Of a stretch of 64,000 nt of DNA, positions 1 to 10,277 are shown one piece after another. This DNA is from Chimonanthus salicifolius (Eukaryota > Streptophyta > Magnoliopsida > Laurales > Calycanthaceae): contig CM023540.1 in assembly GCA_013350335.1 (NCBI GenBank), positions 32,715,175 through 32,779,174 of the forward strand, written 5' to 3'. Below the pieces are notes generated by a model that had not been told where the DNA came from, did no database searches, and saw nothing but the letters and a program-made list of their open reading frames with translations. Within the stretch, counting starts at the first letter, position 1. Each line of letters begins with the position of its first letter. The translations under genes and the position numbers were made by a program.

Positions 1-1985
1 CATTTTTGGTTTAGGTCCAATTAAGTGGGGAAGGACATCCAAGCAACAACATCATGCATGGTGTGAAAACAATATTCCAATATCTCAAATCGATTCGAAA
101 TTTATTTTTATTGGATGTTGACAAGAAAGCCGTATTGATGCCCAGTTTTAGTTAGGTTCCTTGGTTGCGGTGGGCTTCGAAACAATAACGTTGTATATGT
201 GGAGTGAGGCCAGGATTGAGAATTTAACAAATGATCACAAAGAGATTTAATGAAATTCAGTTATATACCCAGCTGTAGGATGTTGGTTCAGAAGCTTTGA
301 TTTCCCATTTTTGGTTTAGGTCAATTGATTTTGAAACGGCATCGAAGTATCAACGTCATGTATGTCGTGGTAATCGTAATTCAATATTTCAAATTGGATT
401 GAAATTTATTTTTATTTGATATTGAGAGGAAAACCGTATTGAATACTCGATTTTTGTTAAATTCCTTGGTTGCGATGGGTATCCAACATCAACATTATCT
501 ATGTGGTGTAAGGTCAGTCTCTGGAATTTCATATTGGATTTGAAAGAGATGTAATAAAATTCAACTTTTGATGAGCTGTAGTATGTTGGATCAAACGCTT
601 GTGAATGCCCAATTTTGGTTTAGGTCAATCGATTGGGTAAGGGTGTCCAAGCAAACACATCATGCATATCGTAAATATTGTATTTCAATATTTATAGTAA
701 ATTTGAAATCTTTTTGGAACGTAGTATTGATGCCTAGTTTTGGTTCCGTTCTTTGTTTGCGATGGGCATCCAAATAACAACGTTGTGTACGTGGTGTAAA
801 ACTAGGAATGAGAAATTCACATAGGGTTTCGAAGAGATTTTATGAAATTCATGTTTAGATGAGCAGTAGGATGTTGGTTCAAAAGCTTGTGATTGCCCTT
901 TTTTTGGTTTTTGTCAATTGATTGGGTAAGACCATCCAGGCAACGACATCGGTATTGCAATATCTCAAATCGAATTGGAATTTATTTTTAGTGGATATTG
1001 ACAAGTAAGCCGTATTGATGCCCAGTTTTGTTTAGGTACCTTGGTTGCGATGGGCATCGAAAAACTAATGTTGTGTATGTGGATTGAGGCCAGGATTGAA
1101 AATTTCATAAGTGATCTCAAAGATATTTAATGAAATTCAACTTTATACCAGTTGCTGGATGTTGGTTTAGAAGCTTTGGTTGCCCATTTTTTGTTTAGGT
1201 CAATTGATTGGAAAAGACCATCCAAACAACATCATGTATGTCATGGAAATTGATTGGATCGATATTCAGTTTTGGTTAGGTTCCTTGGTTGCGATGGCAC
1301 CCAAACAACTACATTGTGTATGTGGAGTAGGTCAGTCTTTAGAGTTTCATATATGATTTGAGAGAGATTTAATGAAATTCATCTTTAGATAAGTTGTAGG
1401 ATTCGGTTCAAAAGGTTGTGAATGTTCATTTTTGGTTTAGGTTAATTGATTGGGAAGGGGCATCCAAACAACATATGTATGTAGTGAAAACCGTATTTTA
1501 ATATCTCAAATTGGATTGAAATATTTTTTATTGGATATTAATAGGAAAGCCGTATTGATCTCCAATTTTGGTTATGTTCCTTGGTTGCGATGGGGGCATC
1601 TGAACAACAACGTTCTGTTTGTGGTGTAAGGTCAGGCATGATATTTTCCATTAGGATTTGATAGAAATTTAATGAAATTCAACTTTTAATGAATTGTAGG
1701 ATGTTGGTTCAAAAGTTTGTGAATGCATATTTTTAGTTTAGGACAATTGATTGGGGTAGGGCATCCAAGCAACAACGTCGTTATGTCGTGAAAACCGTAT
1801 TTCAATTTGTCAAATAGGATTGAAATCTATTTTTATTTGATTTTTATAGGAAAGCTGTATTGATGCTCAGTTTTGGTTAGGTCCCTTAGTAGCGATGGGC
1901 CTCGAAACAACAATGTTTTGTATGTGGTGTCTGGCTTGAGAATTTCTTTCCTATAGGATTTGAAAGACATTTAATGAAATTCAAT
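1..1985 (+). repeat. satellite array, left outlier
   Basis: Diverged tandem monomers. The landmark GATGTTGGTT and its variants recur near 281, 581, 868, 1157, 1397 and 1699, spacing about 240-300 bp. Each monomer carries two boxes resembling TGCCCAGTTTTGGTT followed by GGGCATCCAA. It is the same family as the main array at 14.2-31.4 kb but more decayed. From about 1,256 onward the sequence is also part of duplicated block A. The short plus-strand reading frames here are repeat-derived and are not called as genes. Confidence 0.9.
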
Positions 1986-3558
1986 ATTAGATGCTTTCAG
2001 ATGTCCATAACAATCGATCAATCATTAAGAAATCAATTTCCAATCTTTGAAATCTGAAACTATCTGTTTGTGTTTGACACAGGATTCTCCAATCGGCTGT
2101 GCCGTTAAATGCACAGGCGAAAGGGAGAACCCAACATACTAGTCCACAAACAAAAAGCAAAAAGAAGCAAAACCTGATTTCTGTGACATTGTTCATCTCC
2201 CAACAATCGGAATCTGCATCCCCAAGATAGTGTGAAATAAGTTACAGAACATGTTACATTGCAGTATTTATTATTTTTTCTTAAGATTGTTACATTACAG
2301 TATATCACACACTCACAAAGCTAAGATTTTGAATATTACAGATGGAAAGCAGAACTCACTGTTTTCAGACATAAGAACTTATGATTGTACTCTTCAAAAA
2401 CAAATATTTATGAAATCTAAACCCAGTGATCTTCATTCATCTGTTCCATTTGATCCAGAATTATCTTCAAGGCTTCCATCCCATTCCAACAAAACTTGGA
2501 ATACAAGACTATTTGGAAAAGGACAAGCAGGAAAGACCGGCAAAGAGTTGCAGCCACCCAACAATAGAAGTGGCTAGCCTGGATAAATCTTCCATGCTGG
2601 TGAATTGGAAAACAGAGATAGAAGCAGAAAGAATTGGATACACAGTTCCATCTGGGTACACAGTTTAACCATTGGAGAAAAAATACTACGAAAAGCAGTA
2701 AAATTCTTGCATCTGTCACACATTGAGAAAGGAGGCTTATATACACGTCGCTCCTTGCTTACAAATACAGTCACTCATTTACCATTATGAAATGCAATTT
2801 AAGACAATTTGACGATGATCGAAACCAGCTTTTCCAGTTACTCATCCATTTATCCCCCATCTCAGGCCATAAAGTCAACTATTCTAATATGTACTGTGTC
2901 CTTCATCCCTTTCCTCCCCCTCAAATTATCTCTAATGCGATTTATTTCTAATTCTATCTTTCAAAGTTAATCTACTCGTTCAATGTAGCTTGCGTATCTC
3001 TATTATATTGATTTTGTTTATTTGTTTTTTCTTCATTACCCAATACTTATGCTCTGTAGAGTATTGCAGGTCTAATAACTGTTTTGTAAAAACACTCTTA
3101 GACAAGGCGGGACCCTCTTACCATATAAAACTCTACTGGCTTGTTTACACTTTTGCCCACCCTGCTCTCCTTGTATTCGTTTTATCCAGGTCAAATCTCC
3201 CATGAAATTCTACTATAGAGCCCTGATATCTAAATTATTGCGTTGCTACCAAGTCATTTCCAAAGAGTAGAAATATAGAACTCAAAAATCAACCCTATAT
3301 TGATGCGGGCATCCTTGGACGTAATCAAAATTTTAATTTTATTTCGTATGGGTATGTTAGCAAATTTGCAAGTTTGGGCCTCAAGTTGAAAGATAAAATT
3401 TTTGTTTTCAATCGAGGAGGGTGTGTAAGCAATTGGATCAAGTGGGAATGAAAATGAAGCCCAACATGCTAGGCCCACTCGTGCAAGTCCAAATTGACTT
3501 AGTTTCATGGCATGACTCCTGCAATGATTAGTAAGCATTAAGGTGTTTCAGTTTCTCA
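1986..3558. other. non-satellite stretch with no recognised gene
   Basis: Shared with copy B (about 37,110-38,698). On the minus strand around 2,417-2,746 there is a hydrophobic reading frame ending in the residues MNEDHWV; it is also open in copy B (37,552-37,911). Several frames overlap here, no family is recognised, and neither a start nor a splice pattern can be defended. It may be the tail of a captured or decayed gene. Nothing else in the stretch is interpretable by eye. Confidence 0.4.
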
Positions 3559-3559
3559 T

Positions 3560-3758
3560 GGCAGCAGTTACTGTAGGATTATTTTAAGGCAGCAGTTACT
3601 TTAGGATTATTTCAAGGCAGCAGTTTCTGTAGGATTATTTTAAGGCAGCAGTTACTTTAGGATTATTTCAAGGCAGCAGTTACTGTAGGATTATTTTAAG
3701 GCAGCTGTTACTTTAGGATTATTTCAAGGCAGCAGTTACTTTAGATATGTTAGGATTA
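3560..3758 (+). repeat. 28-bp minisatellite, seven copies
   Basis: Units start at 3560, 3588, 3616, 3644, 3672, 3700 and 3728, each beginning GGCAGCAG and ending in a GGATTATTT-like phrase. Two unit types alternate (CTGTAGGATTATTTTAA and CTTTAGGATTATTTCAA), so the real period is 56 bp. Copy B holds only about three units. The last unit runs straight into the target duplication of the Mutator-like element. Confidence 0.92.
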
Positions 3759-3767
3759 TTTCAGTTT

Positions 3768-4212
3768 GGGTGATGTTATATACACCCCCAAATCTTTTTT
3801 ATATACACCCCTTCCAAATTGTTTCCACTTTACCCTTGCCCTGGATTTTCTAACTACTGCCGCATTCTCTGCACCAATGAAATAATTTTTTCCAGTATAC
3901 CGATTTTAGCCTCTACGACACTCTTTCCATAGCTCCTTTCTCCACTTCGTCTCCAACATCCATCTGTCTCTCTCCACTTCGTCTCCAACATCCATCTGTC
4001 TCTCACTATTTCAATTTTCGATCCGTCATTGAGACCGTCTCGTACAGACCGTCGGCCAAGCCTACCACTCATCCATGGCTGGGACTTCCTGATACTGTCC
4101 CTTCTTTATCCACCTATCATCGCCCACTACCCAGATTCCCTTCTTCTCTCCTCTTCTCCTCACTCTCCATCCCAGATCTGCAACTCCTTTCACCTTCATT
4201 CCCTTCCAATGA
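3768..4212 (+). repeat. left terminal inverted repeat of Pack-MULE A
   Basis: Pairs with the reverse complement of about 4,996-5,557. The outermost 30 or so bases are nearly identical in both arms. Further in, both arms carry a C/T-rich stretch reading toward the centre as a Ser/Pro/Leu-rich peptide that includes LLFSSLSIPDLQ. Two 33-bp units containing TCGTCTCCAACATCCATCTG lie at about 3,941-4,010; copy B has three. Confidence 0.85.
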
Positions 4213-4489
4213 AGCTATAAATTGGAAAATGATAGAATTATCAGTGCTTCATTTTGGGTCAATTTCCTGGAGAATAGTTTTGATATTTAAATATTCAATG
4301 GCAACCTTCCAACAATACTTCTGCTTTGTTGTTTGTTAGTCCACGCAAGTGATTATATCAAAATATTGTTGGAATGCTGCAAAATTTGATGCATGCAAAC
4401 GCTCCCTAAGTTACCAGAGTTAATAAAAGCATATACCCTTTAGAGATTGGTTCTGCCATTCTTGCAGATGGTCTTCGTGCCTGTAAGCG

Positions 4490-4818
4490 CCTGACCACCC
4501 ATGTGTACCTCCGACATGCTCATTGAGAAAGTGACACAAGTGGAGCTATCAAGAGAGGCTTGGTGGAAGAGTTCTTCCATGGCTTGAGGAACAATCCCGG
4601 GTTGTTCATTTGTCCCTTCTTGAAAAATTCAAGCCAACCCACGAATTGAAAAGGTTGAAGACGGTAATTAGCAAGAAAAATGTATAATAAGTCAACATTC
4701 CTATACTGACCATTGTATACGTTCTTGCTCGTGCCAGTTTGACCATATGACGAAATGCATATGTTATGCCCATCAAGTGCAAATCTTAGAATTGCCTCAA
4801 TTTCTTCAAAAACTTCTA
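4490..4818 (-). pseudogene. captured kinesin-14 motor-domain exons (copy A)
   Basis: Two exon-like pieces on the minus strand. The first (about 4,818-4,711) reads [20 protein letters not shown] followed by [12 protein letters not shown], the kinesin block before and through the ATP-binding P-loop (GQTGTGKT). It ends at a plausible GT donor. The second (about 4,625-4,500) reads [16 protein letters not shown] and then [11 protein letters not shown], which resembles the kinesin-14 motor after the P-loop. The P-loop is damaged twice: Gly to Ser in GTGK, and one extra A after the lysine codon that shifts the frame. In an intact protein this region binds ATP and drives movement on microtubules; this fragment cannot do so. 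A transcript could still give rise to antisense or small RNAs. Confidence 0.82.
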
Positions 4819-4995
4819 CTACAGGAAAATAAAACATGGGGCTTTTAGTATAATTATAAATCAACAACTCATATACATGTATTCGTACACATGTAATTGA
4901 TGAAGCTCACGTCATTACAGGGGTTCTCAATGGAGGGATTCGTGATTAGATCTGGGCTTTGAGATGGGAGGCACAGGGAATGGGATTGGTCAGAT

Positions 4996-5557
4996 GGAAG
5001 GGAATGAAGGTGAAAGGGGTTGCAGATCTGGGATGGAGAGTGAGGAGAAGAGGAGAGAAGAAGGGAACCTGGGTAATGGGCGATGAAAGGTGGAAGGAGA
5101 AGGGATAGTAGCAAGCAGTCGAGTAGGGGTGGAAGGAGAAGGGATAGTAGCAAGCAGTCGAGTAGGGTTGGGCGGGAGCAGGGACGGTGCTTGCAGTGGT
5201 CCCAGCAGTAATCGAGTGGTAGGGTTGGCCGACGGCCTGAATGACATACGGAGGTTGGAGGCGAAGAGGAGAGAAGCTTTATAAAAGGTTTCCAATTCCA
5301 ACAAGGAAGAGGGTAAAATGGATATTCAAGAAAAGAATTATTCTCACGGTGTAGACAAAACGAAAACCACGGTTTAGATAGGTAGGTTGTAGGAGGATGT
5401 GAAAGAAGATTTTGATTGGAAGCGGAATGAAGAACAGAGGGAAATGAAACTATGGAAAATGAATGCGGCAGTAGTTAGAAAATCCGGGCAAGGGTAAAAG
5501 TGGAAACAGTTTTAGGAGTGTATATAAAAAGGATTTGGGGTTTATATAACATCACCC
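4996..5557 (-). repeat. right terminal inverted repeat of Pack-MULE A
   Basis: Partner of the left arm. It contains two adjacent copies of a unit of about 39 bp with GGATAGTAGCAAGCAGTCG (5,090-5,128 and 5,129-5,167); copy B has one unit at the matching place (about 40,138-40,178). It ends in ACATCACCC at 5,557. Confidence 0.85.
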
Positions 5558-5566
5558 TTTCAGTTT

Positions 5567-7000
5567 TTAAGTTGCTTTAGTAACGGTACTCTGCATTTAG
5601 TTTAAAATCAAGGTGGAAGGTTTACGGTTAATGGCAATCAAATTTTGAATTAATTAATGCATGTCAAAATTACACATTAATTAATTCCATGCCATGCAAT
5701 GACGTTTTAGGAGTTCCATGGTACTGTTGTTTTGGGACTGTTACTAGATTAGCAAATAGTGGTATGGCTTTAATTGTTTTGTGAGTTTCAAATGCAAGTG
5801 TAACTGAATTAGGACTTGTGAGTCTTTAATTGTTTTTGGCTATTTAAAGGCTGGCAGGTATTCAGCAGATGTAGGGAGAACCCACATGAAATAAAATCGT
5901 TGGAAATTGAGTGTTAGTTTGCAGCCTGAGTACTGACCAAGTCAGGGTATTTGAGGACAGACAAAAATTCCCTCTGCAGAACCAGGTAATCTTAAAACTC
6001 ATTTAAGTTTGGGTTAATTGAATCAGGTTCTCTCCATCGTTGATTAAATTTGTTGAATCAGCAAGACTGCTGATAGTTAATCACCCGAGACACATTGACT
6101 CGTGGTTTCCCTGGAAACACATTGAGTCTGAATGTACCTGGAGATGTTTTTGAAACAGCGTTTTCTTAAACAAATTAAAGTTGAGGATTTCACCCAATTT
6201 TGAAACAGTTTTGAACGGATTAAAAGTGTTGAATCAGTGTTTGAAAACTCTATTTTTGGACTGATTTTAATTGAAGATTAAAATCCAGTTTAAACATGAA
6301 TTATTTTGGGACTGATTTTAGAAATTGGAAACAGTTTTGAGGATTTATTTTGAACTGATTTTAATCAAGGACTAAGACCCAGTTTGGCGTAAATTGTGGG
6401 TTGCTTTTCATCGAGTCTGATCCAGTCTTTTTGAAACTGTTAGGAACCATGTTTTGGTTTTGAAAGCAACGTTTTGTGCTGGATTTAATGGAACAAATTT
6501 GGTTGAAATTTATGAAAGGTTTTGTTAAAACTCAAATGGATATGTTTTTCACTGTGTTGATTTGAAGCCAACTAATTTGATTCAATTAATTCCATTGATT
6601 TTTTCAGTTGGTTTAACCATTTAAAGTCGGTAGGTTTCGTTAAACCCATGTTGATTCTTACTAAGCTTCCATTAAGCGATTGACTATTGATGATCATGAT
6701 TTTTACCCTATGATTTCCTGTATATACTTCTCTTCAACAATGGTTAGGTAATGAAAAGTACATAATACCATTGTTGTATAATTTCTTGTAGCCAATTAAA
6801 TTTACAAAGATATATAACACTGTAGGTTCAACATCTTTCTATAATATGGCACAGTTCTTGAAACAAAAATAGGCAACAGATGACAAGATCGATTAAACCA
6901 TAAATCAGTAGTAAAGCCATAAAAAATACATTAGCTTTACGAAAAAACCACAAAACTGGGGACAAAAAGCCTGCTACCTCACAACACTAAGGGAATTAGA
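5567..7000. other. no gene seen; degenerate internal repeats
   Basis: Shared in part with copy B (40,591-41,750). Between about 6,160 and 6,420 the phrases TTTTGAAACAGTTTTGA and GACTGATTTTAA recur irregularly. About 6,590-6,935 has no counterpart in copy B. No coding region or transposon end is recognised. Confidence 0.45.
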
Positions 7001-7059
7001 GAGTTCTATCTATAATTTTGGAAGAAAGAGAATGGCCATGCCTTGCCTTCTCATCTGTT

Positions 7060-7640
7060 GCAGAGTTCACTGTTGTAGGAATCCAAGAAATAGAGAGACC
7101 ATACATAAGAGGCAATGTCAAATCCTCTCAACTTTATCAATGGGTCTCTACTAACATATGGAACCCTAATTTCAACTCAAAATGACCTTACAATCCCTTT
7201 CCATATTGCCCCCAAAAGAACACAGTTCTTTCATACCAAGCACCCCTCCATAGAGCATGCAATTCTTCTTCAATAGTGTAGCGATCAGTATGTAGGTGGG
7301 CGAAGGGTAGGGAAGACCGCATCAATTCTAACTGTTCCAGAATCACCTCTTTAAAAGAAGCCATGGTCTATTCTCAAACATAATTTTATCAAAGTTTTAT
7401 CTTCAGATGCCCTGGCTGTAGAGGATGCCCGGAGACCTGCCGTTAGAAACTGAATCGGCCATTCCAAAATTCACAAAAGCCCAATCTCTACAAATGTCCA
7501 AACACTCACCCCCTGATGGGACCTACAACCCAAAATCCATCATGCAACTGAGGACACCGACAAGATTATTAGCAACTATTCCATTGATGGTGATGTGGGT
7601 CGAGAAAGAGTTTCCCAGCAAGGTGAGTCCTATTTAGTTC
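7060..7640 (-). pseudogene. unrecognised gene-like fragment, copy A
   Basis: On the minus strand from an ATG at 7,364 there is a 41-codon open stretch ending EEELHALWRG, after which copies A and B differ by 2 bp and read different frames. Copy B (about 42,165 downward) stays open about 23 codons further, to an in-frame TGA. The amino-acid composition looks like real protein, but no family is recognised. It is probably a captured or decayed exon. Sequence up to about 7,580 is shared with copy B and shows no clear continuation. Confidence 0.35.
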
Positions 7641-8461
7641 TTTGAATTTTAATTTGCGTCAAATATTCAATTAAGGAGCTTGGGCTCATGTTGATTGGAT
7701 TTCGTCAAACTTTGAAATTTAAATACAGGCTTATCTGGGCTCATGCCTCTTTGGGCCTAAGATAATCTGTATTATTTTATACAAATATAATTTGTATATT
7801 ACATAAATTTCACATTTGTGCACCTGTTAGTAAAGAAGATTGGATTTTACAAATTGTAGCTCAAGTTTTTAGGCTAAACCCAGACGTTCATGTACTAGGC
7901 GTCATCCAAGTTGAATTCAAATTTGGACTTGATATTTGGGCCTGAAAATTACGTTGAAGTTCGAGATTTGAGGATTCTTCTTGTGCACAAGCCCTCCATA
8001 TTCCTTCTAGTAAGGAAGTGGCCTGTTATTAAAACAGAGAGGAAAGTTACATCTTTTCTGGCACAATCGAACAGGTACCGAAATAACTGGAGAAAAATAT
8101 TGGGAATTTTTAGAGCACTGTGGTGATATATAAGTTTCATGAAATATCGGGTTTTATTAAAAAAAAAAATATTACAGCGCCAAAAATGGGCCAAGTTTCA
8201 GTACATTTTGGCCTAAATTTCAGAATTTGGACTGAATCACTGAAATTGACTAATATTTATTAAATAAAGAAATTAGTCCCGAGAAGGCTGAAATTTGGTC
8301 TCTTGAGGCACAATGTGCCAGTTCTGGTGAAAGACGTAAGTAATGTAACAAGTCTTTAAGATCCAAACTGTCCTCATTTATTGATTTTAATTGGGTGGGT
8401 CACTCGGGGTTAGATGGACCTGAGCCTGGACTATAATAAGTGGGCCCTTAGGTAAGTTGTG
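7641..8461. other. no gene seen
   Basis: About 7,580-8,135 exists only in copy A, where copy B has a SINE instead; from about 8,135 the copies rejoin. The private piece has no recognised coding content or transposon ends. Confidence 0.4.
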
Positions 8462-8469
8462 ATTGAAAT

Positions 8470-8945
8470 CAGGGGTTTAAAAATCGGCTAAGCCGATATA
8501 TCGGCCGATATGTGCATATCGGCCGATATTTCGGCTCTTACCGATATCGGCATTTTCTCTCTTCTCCGATATCGGAACCTTGAAAAACCGTAAAAAATTG
8601 CGAAAAACCGCAAAAAATCGTGAGAACCCGTGAAAACCGTAAACCCTGAACCGCAAAAAACCGTCGAAAACCGTGAAAATTGTAAACCTTGAACCGCGAA
8701 AAACCGTGTAAAAACCGTCAAAAACCGTATCGGTGTTTTAAAAAAAAATAAAAATAAAATTAAATACCGATATTTATGAATATCGGCCGATATTGTGACC
8801 GATATTTCGGACCGAATATCTGCCATATCGGTCGATATTTGGTATGTACGGCCGATACTTATCGTATCGGCCGATATTACTCAGTGTTAAAAAATCGATA
8901 TATATCGGCTGATATGATATGTATCGGCCGATATTTGTACCTTAG
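8470..8945. mobile_element. 476-bp hAT-like element rich in TATCGGCCGATA
   Basis: Present in block A and absent from block B, where the site reads through with the flanks joined. It starts CAGGGGT and ends ACCTTAG, a decayed match to ACCCCTG. It lies between 8-bp near-duplicates ATTGAAAT (8462-8469) and ATAGAAAT (8946-8953), as expected for the hAT superfamily. Both sub-terminal zones contain repeated palindromes TATCGGCCGATA and variants. The centre (about 8,579-8,730) is a loose array of AAAAACCGT-like 10-11-mers. There is no transposase, so it is a MITE-type element. The left end is clearer than the right. Confidence 0.75.
8579..8730 (+). repeat. AAAAACCGTG-like degenerate minisatellite
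   Basis: About 14 imperfect copies of a 10-11-bp unit (GAAAAACCGT, GAAAAACCGC and similar) inside the hAT-like element. The long minus-strand reading frame across it, rich in Phe and Arg, is produced by the repeat and is not a gene. Confidence 0.8.
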
Positions 8946-9289
8946 ATAGAAATGATGGTTACCTTGAGTTGAGGTAGTAATGATCTGGACACCATAAAAA
9001 CTAGTCAAGGTACACCCCTTTTTTCACTTTTACCTTTTACCCCCTACTCTCTCGGCTCCAAGAAAGAAAGAGGCTCCACTTTCCGACGTGCACCATCCGA
9101 CAACAAGACTCTTCGGAGTTTTTTAAAAAGCTCCCTTCCAACACAATTATTATAAATTATATCTCACTTTTCAAATATCTGTGAATATTGTTGCTGATGC
9201 TAACTCAAGTGCCCACCAACCCTTTCCAGACGATGATTCTTCTTCTGTCGTCAATCTTTTTAATAAAAATCTATTTCAATCCCAGTCAA

Positions 9290-10277
9290 AATTGATCAAA
9301 ATTGTGAAAAAAGTAGTTTGGATTGCCTCATTAAGAAATTTATGAGGGGTGTGTTCTGTGTAATACAGTAGTATTTGTCGAATCAACAGCTAGGGTATCT
9401 AATTGTATGATCCATAGATCCCACTTGCACAAACTCAAACATGAAGATACTGTCTTTATAGTTCACGTTCACCCAGAAGACATTGTCACAGCTAACCTCG
9501 AAATATGGGAATTGAATAATATTTCTCCTCATCCAAATCCGAATAGTTGGGTGTAACTCAACTAGTTGGCTCCCGCCTCAGGAAGCGGGAGATTGCATGT
9601 TCGAATCTCCATGGCTTAATCTTGGTGTGCTTTAGGGGTAGTGGGCTCACCTCTAGAGGTTTTAGTAAGACAATGTCTTAGTTTCCCACATGATCATCCA
9701 ATTTTGAGTAATTTAAAAGTTAAGATGTATACTTCCATATCATTGATCCAATGGGATTTGTGATGAATAGAAGATTTAGCCTTTACCCCCAGTTGGAAGA
9801 ATAAAAGATCATAATTTTTCAATTTCTAATTGTTCAGTCGCTGCCACCATAATCTATCTTCCCAATGCATTTGCATATGGAGGATACCATGAATATGGAT
9901 GAGGAGAATTGTTCCAATTTTTTTTCACAATATTTGCGTGATTTTGTGGATGACTTGGATGGATTGGTTGGAGCTGAAGATCAGGAGGTCAATGAGAATG
10001 AAGAATTGACACCAAACCTCGCGCAGGATTGCAATTGAGTGTATTCACTTCTGCTGCTCAGGTGAGGGATGTTTTTGAGAGTGAAATGGATCATGACAAA
10101 AGCTCCGACAGGGATGAGGTTTTAGTAAGAAGCATAGAGCATTTTGGTTGGGGTTTTGATCATGTGAACACGATGGGTCTAAATAAAACAACGGTCAGAC
10201 TTCGGTATCTAATCAATTGGCTTGTGACCTCACTATTGGAAAAAATGGCTAGAGAGAGAGGTGTTGTGTCCAGGCTC
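9290..10277 (+). pseudogene. decayed PLP-dependent-transferase-like (MCSU-like) gene, copy A
   Basis: Plus-strand pieces recall the plant family often labelled molybdenum-cofactor-sulfurase-like or PLP-dependent transferase superfamily (Arabidopsis At2g23520-type, from memory). In order: a piece with DFVDDLDGLVGAEDQEVNEN (about 9,945-10,007), FTSAAQVRDVFESEMDHD (about 10,047-10,100), and FDHVNTMGLNKTTVRLRYLI then NWLVTSLLEKM (about 10,156-10,250). One base is missing near 10,027, so the first two pieces sit in different frames. The catalytic aminotransferase-like core is absent, and a SINE splits the locus at 9,547-9,694. Copy B keeps other pieces of the same gene, which supports the identification. 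Confidence 0.7.
9547..9694 (+). mobile_element. tRNA-derived SINE, block A only
   Basis: The head has pol III promoter-like boxes: TAACTCAACTAGTTGG (box A) and TGTTCGAATCTCC (box B). It is flanked by a 17-bp imperfect duplication starting CATCCAA (9,530-9,546 and 9,695-9,711). The matching site in block B (43,418-43,434) holds one uninterrupted copy of that target and no SINE. The same family occurs in the opposite orientation at 42,387-42,500. Confidence 0.85.

Larger units (their letters stand above)
3768..5557. mobile_element. Pack-MULE-like Mutator element carrying kinesin-14 exons, copy A
   Basis: The element begins GGGTGATGTTATATACACCC and ends with its inverted form. It is bounded by a perfect 9-bp target duplication TTTCAGTTT (3759-3767 and 5558-5566), the size typical of the Mutator superfamily. 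Homology between the two arms continues inward for about 450-560 bp. No transposase reading frame is seen, so it is non-autonomous. The centre (about 4,490-4,818) is a fragment of a kinesin motor gene on the minus strand, with intron-like sequence still between the exons, which indicates capture at the DNA level. The right arm has a private tandem duplication of about 39 bp (5,090-5,167). Confidence 0.9.

Noticed and set aside
3560..3758. CRISPR array
   Set aside because: Units of 28 bp abut with no spacers and the host is a plant; it is a minisatellite.
8488..8826. Minus-strand 112-codon gene
   Set aside because: It is generated by the AAAAACCGT minisatellite and the palindromic zones of the hAT-like element.
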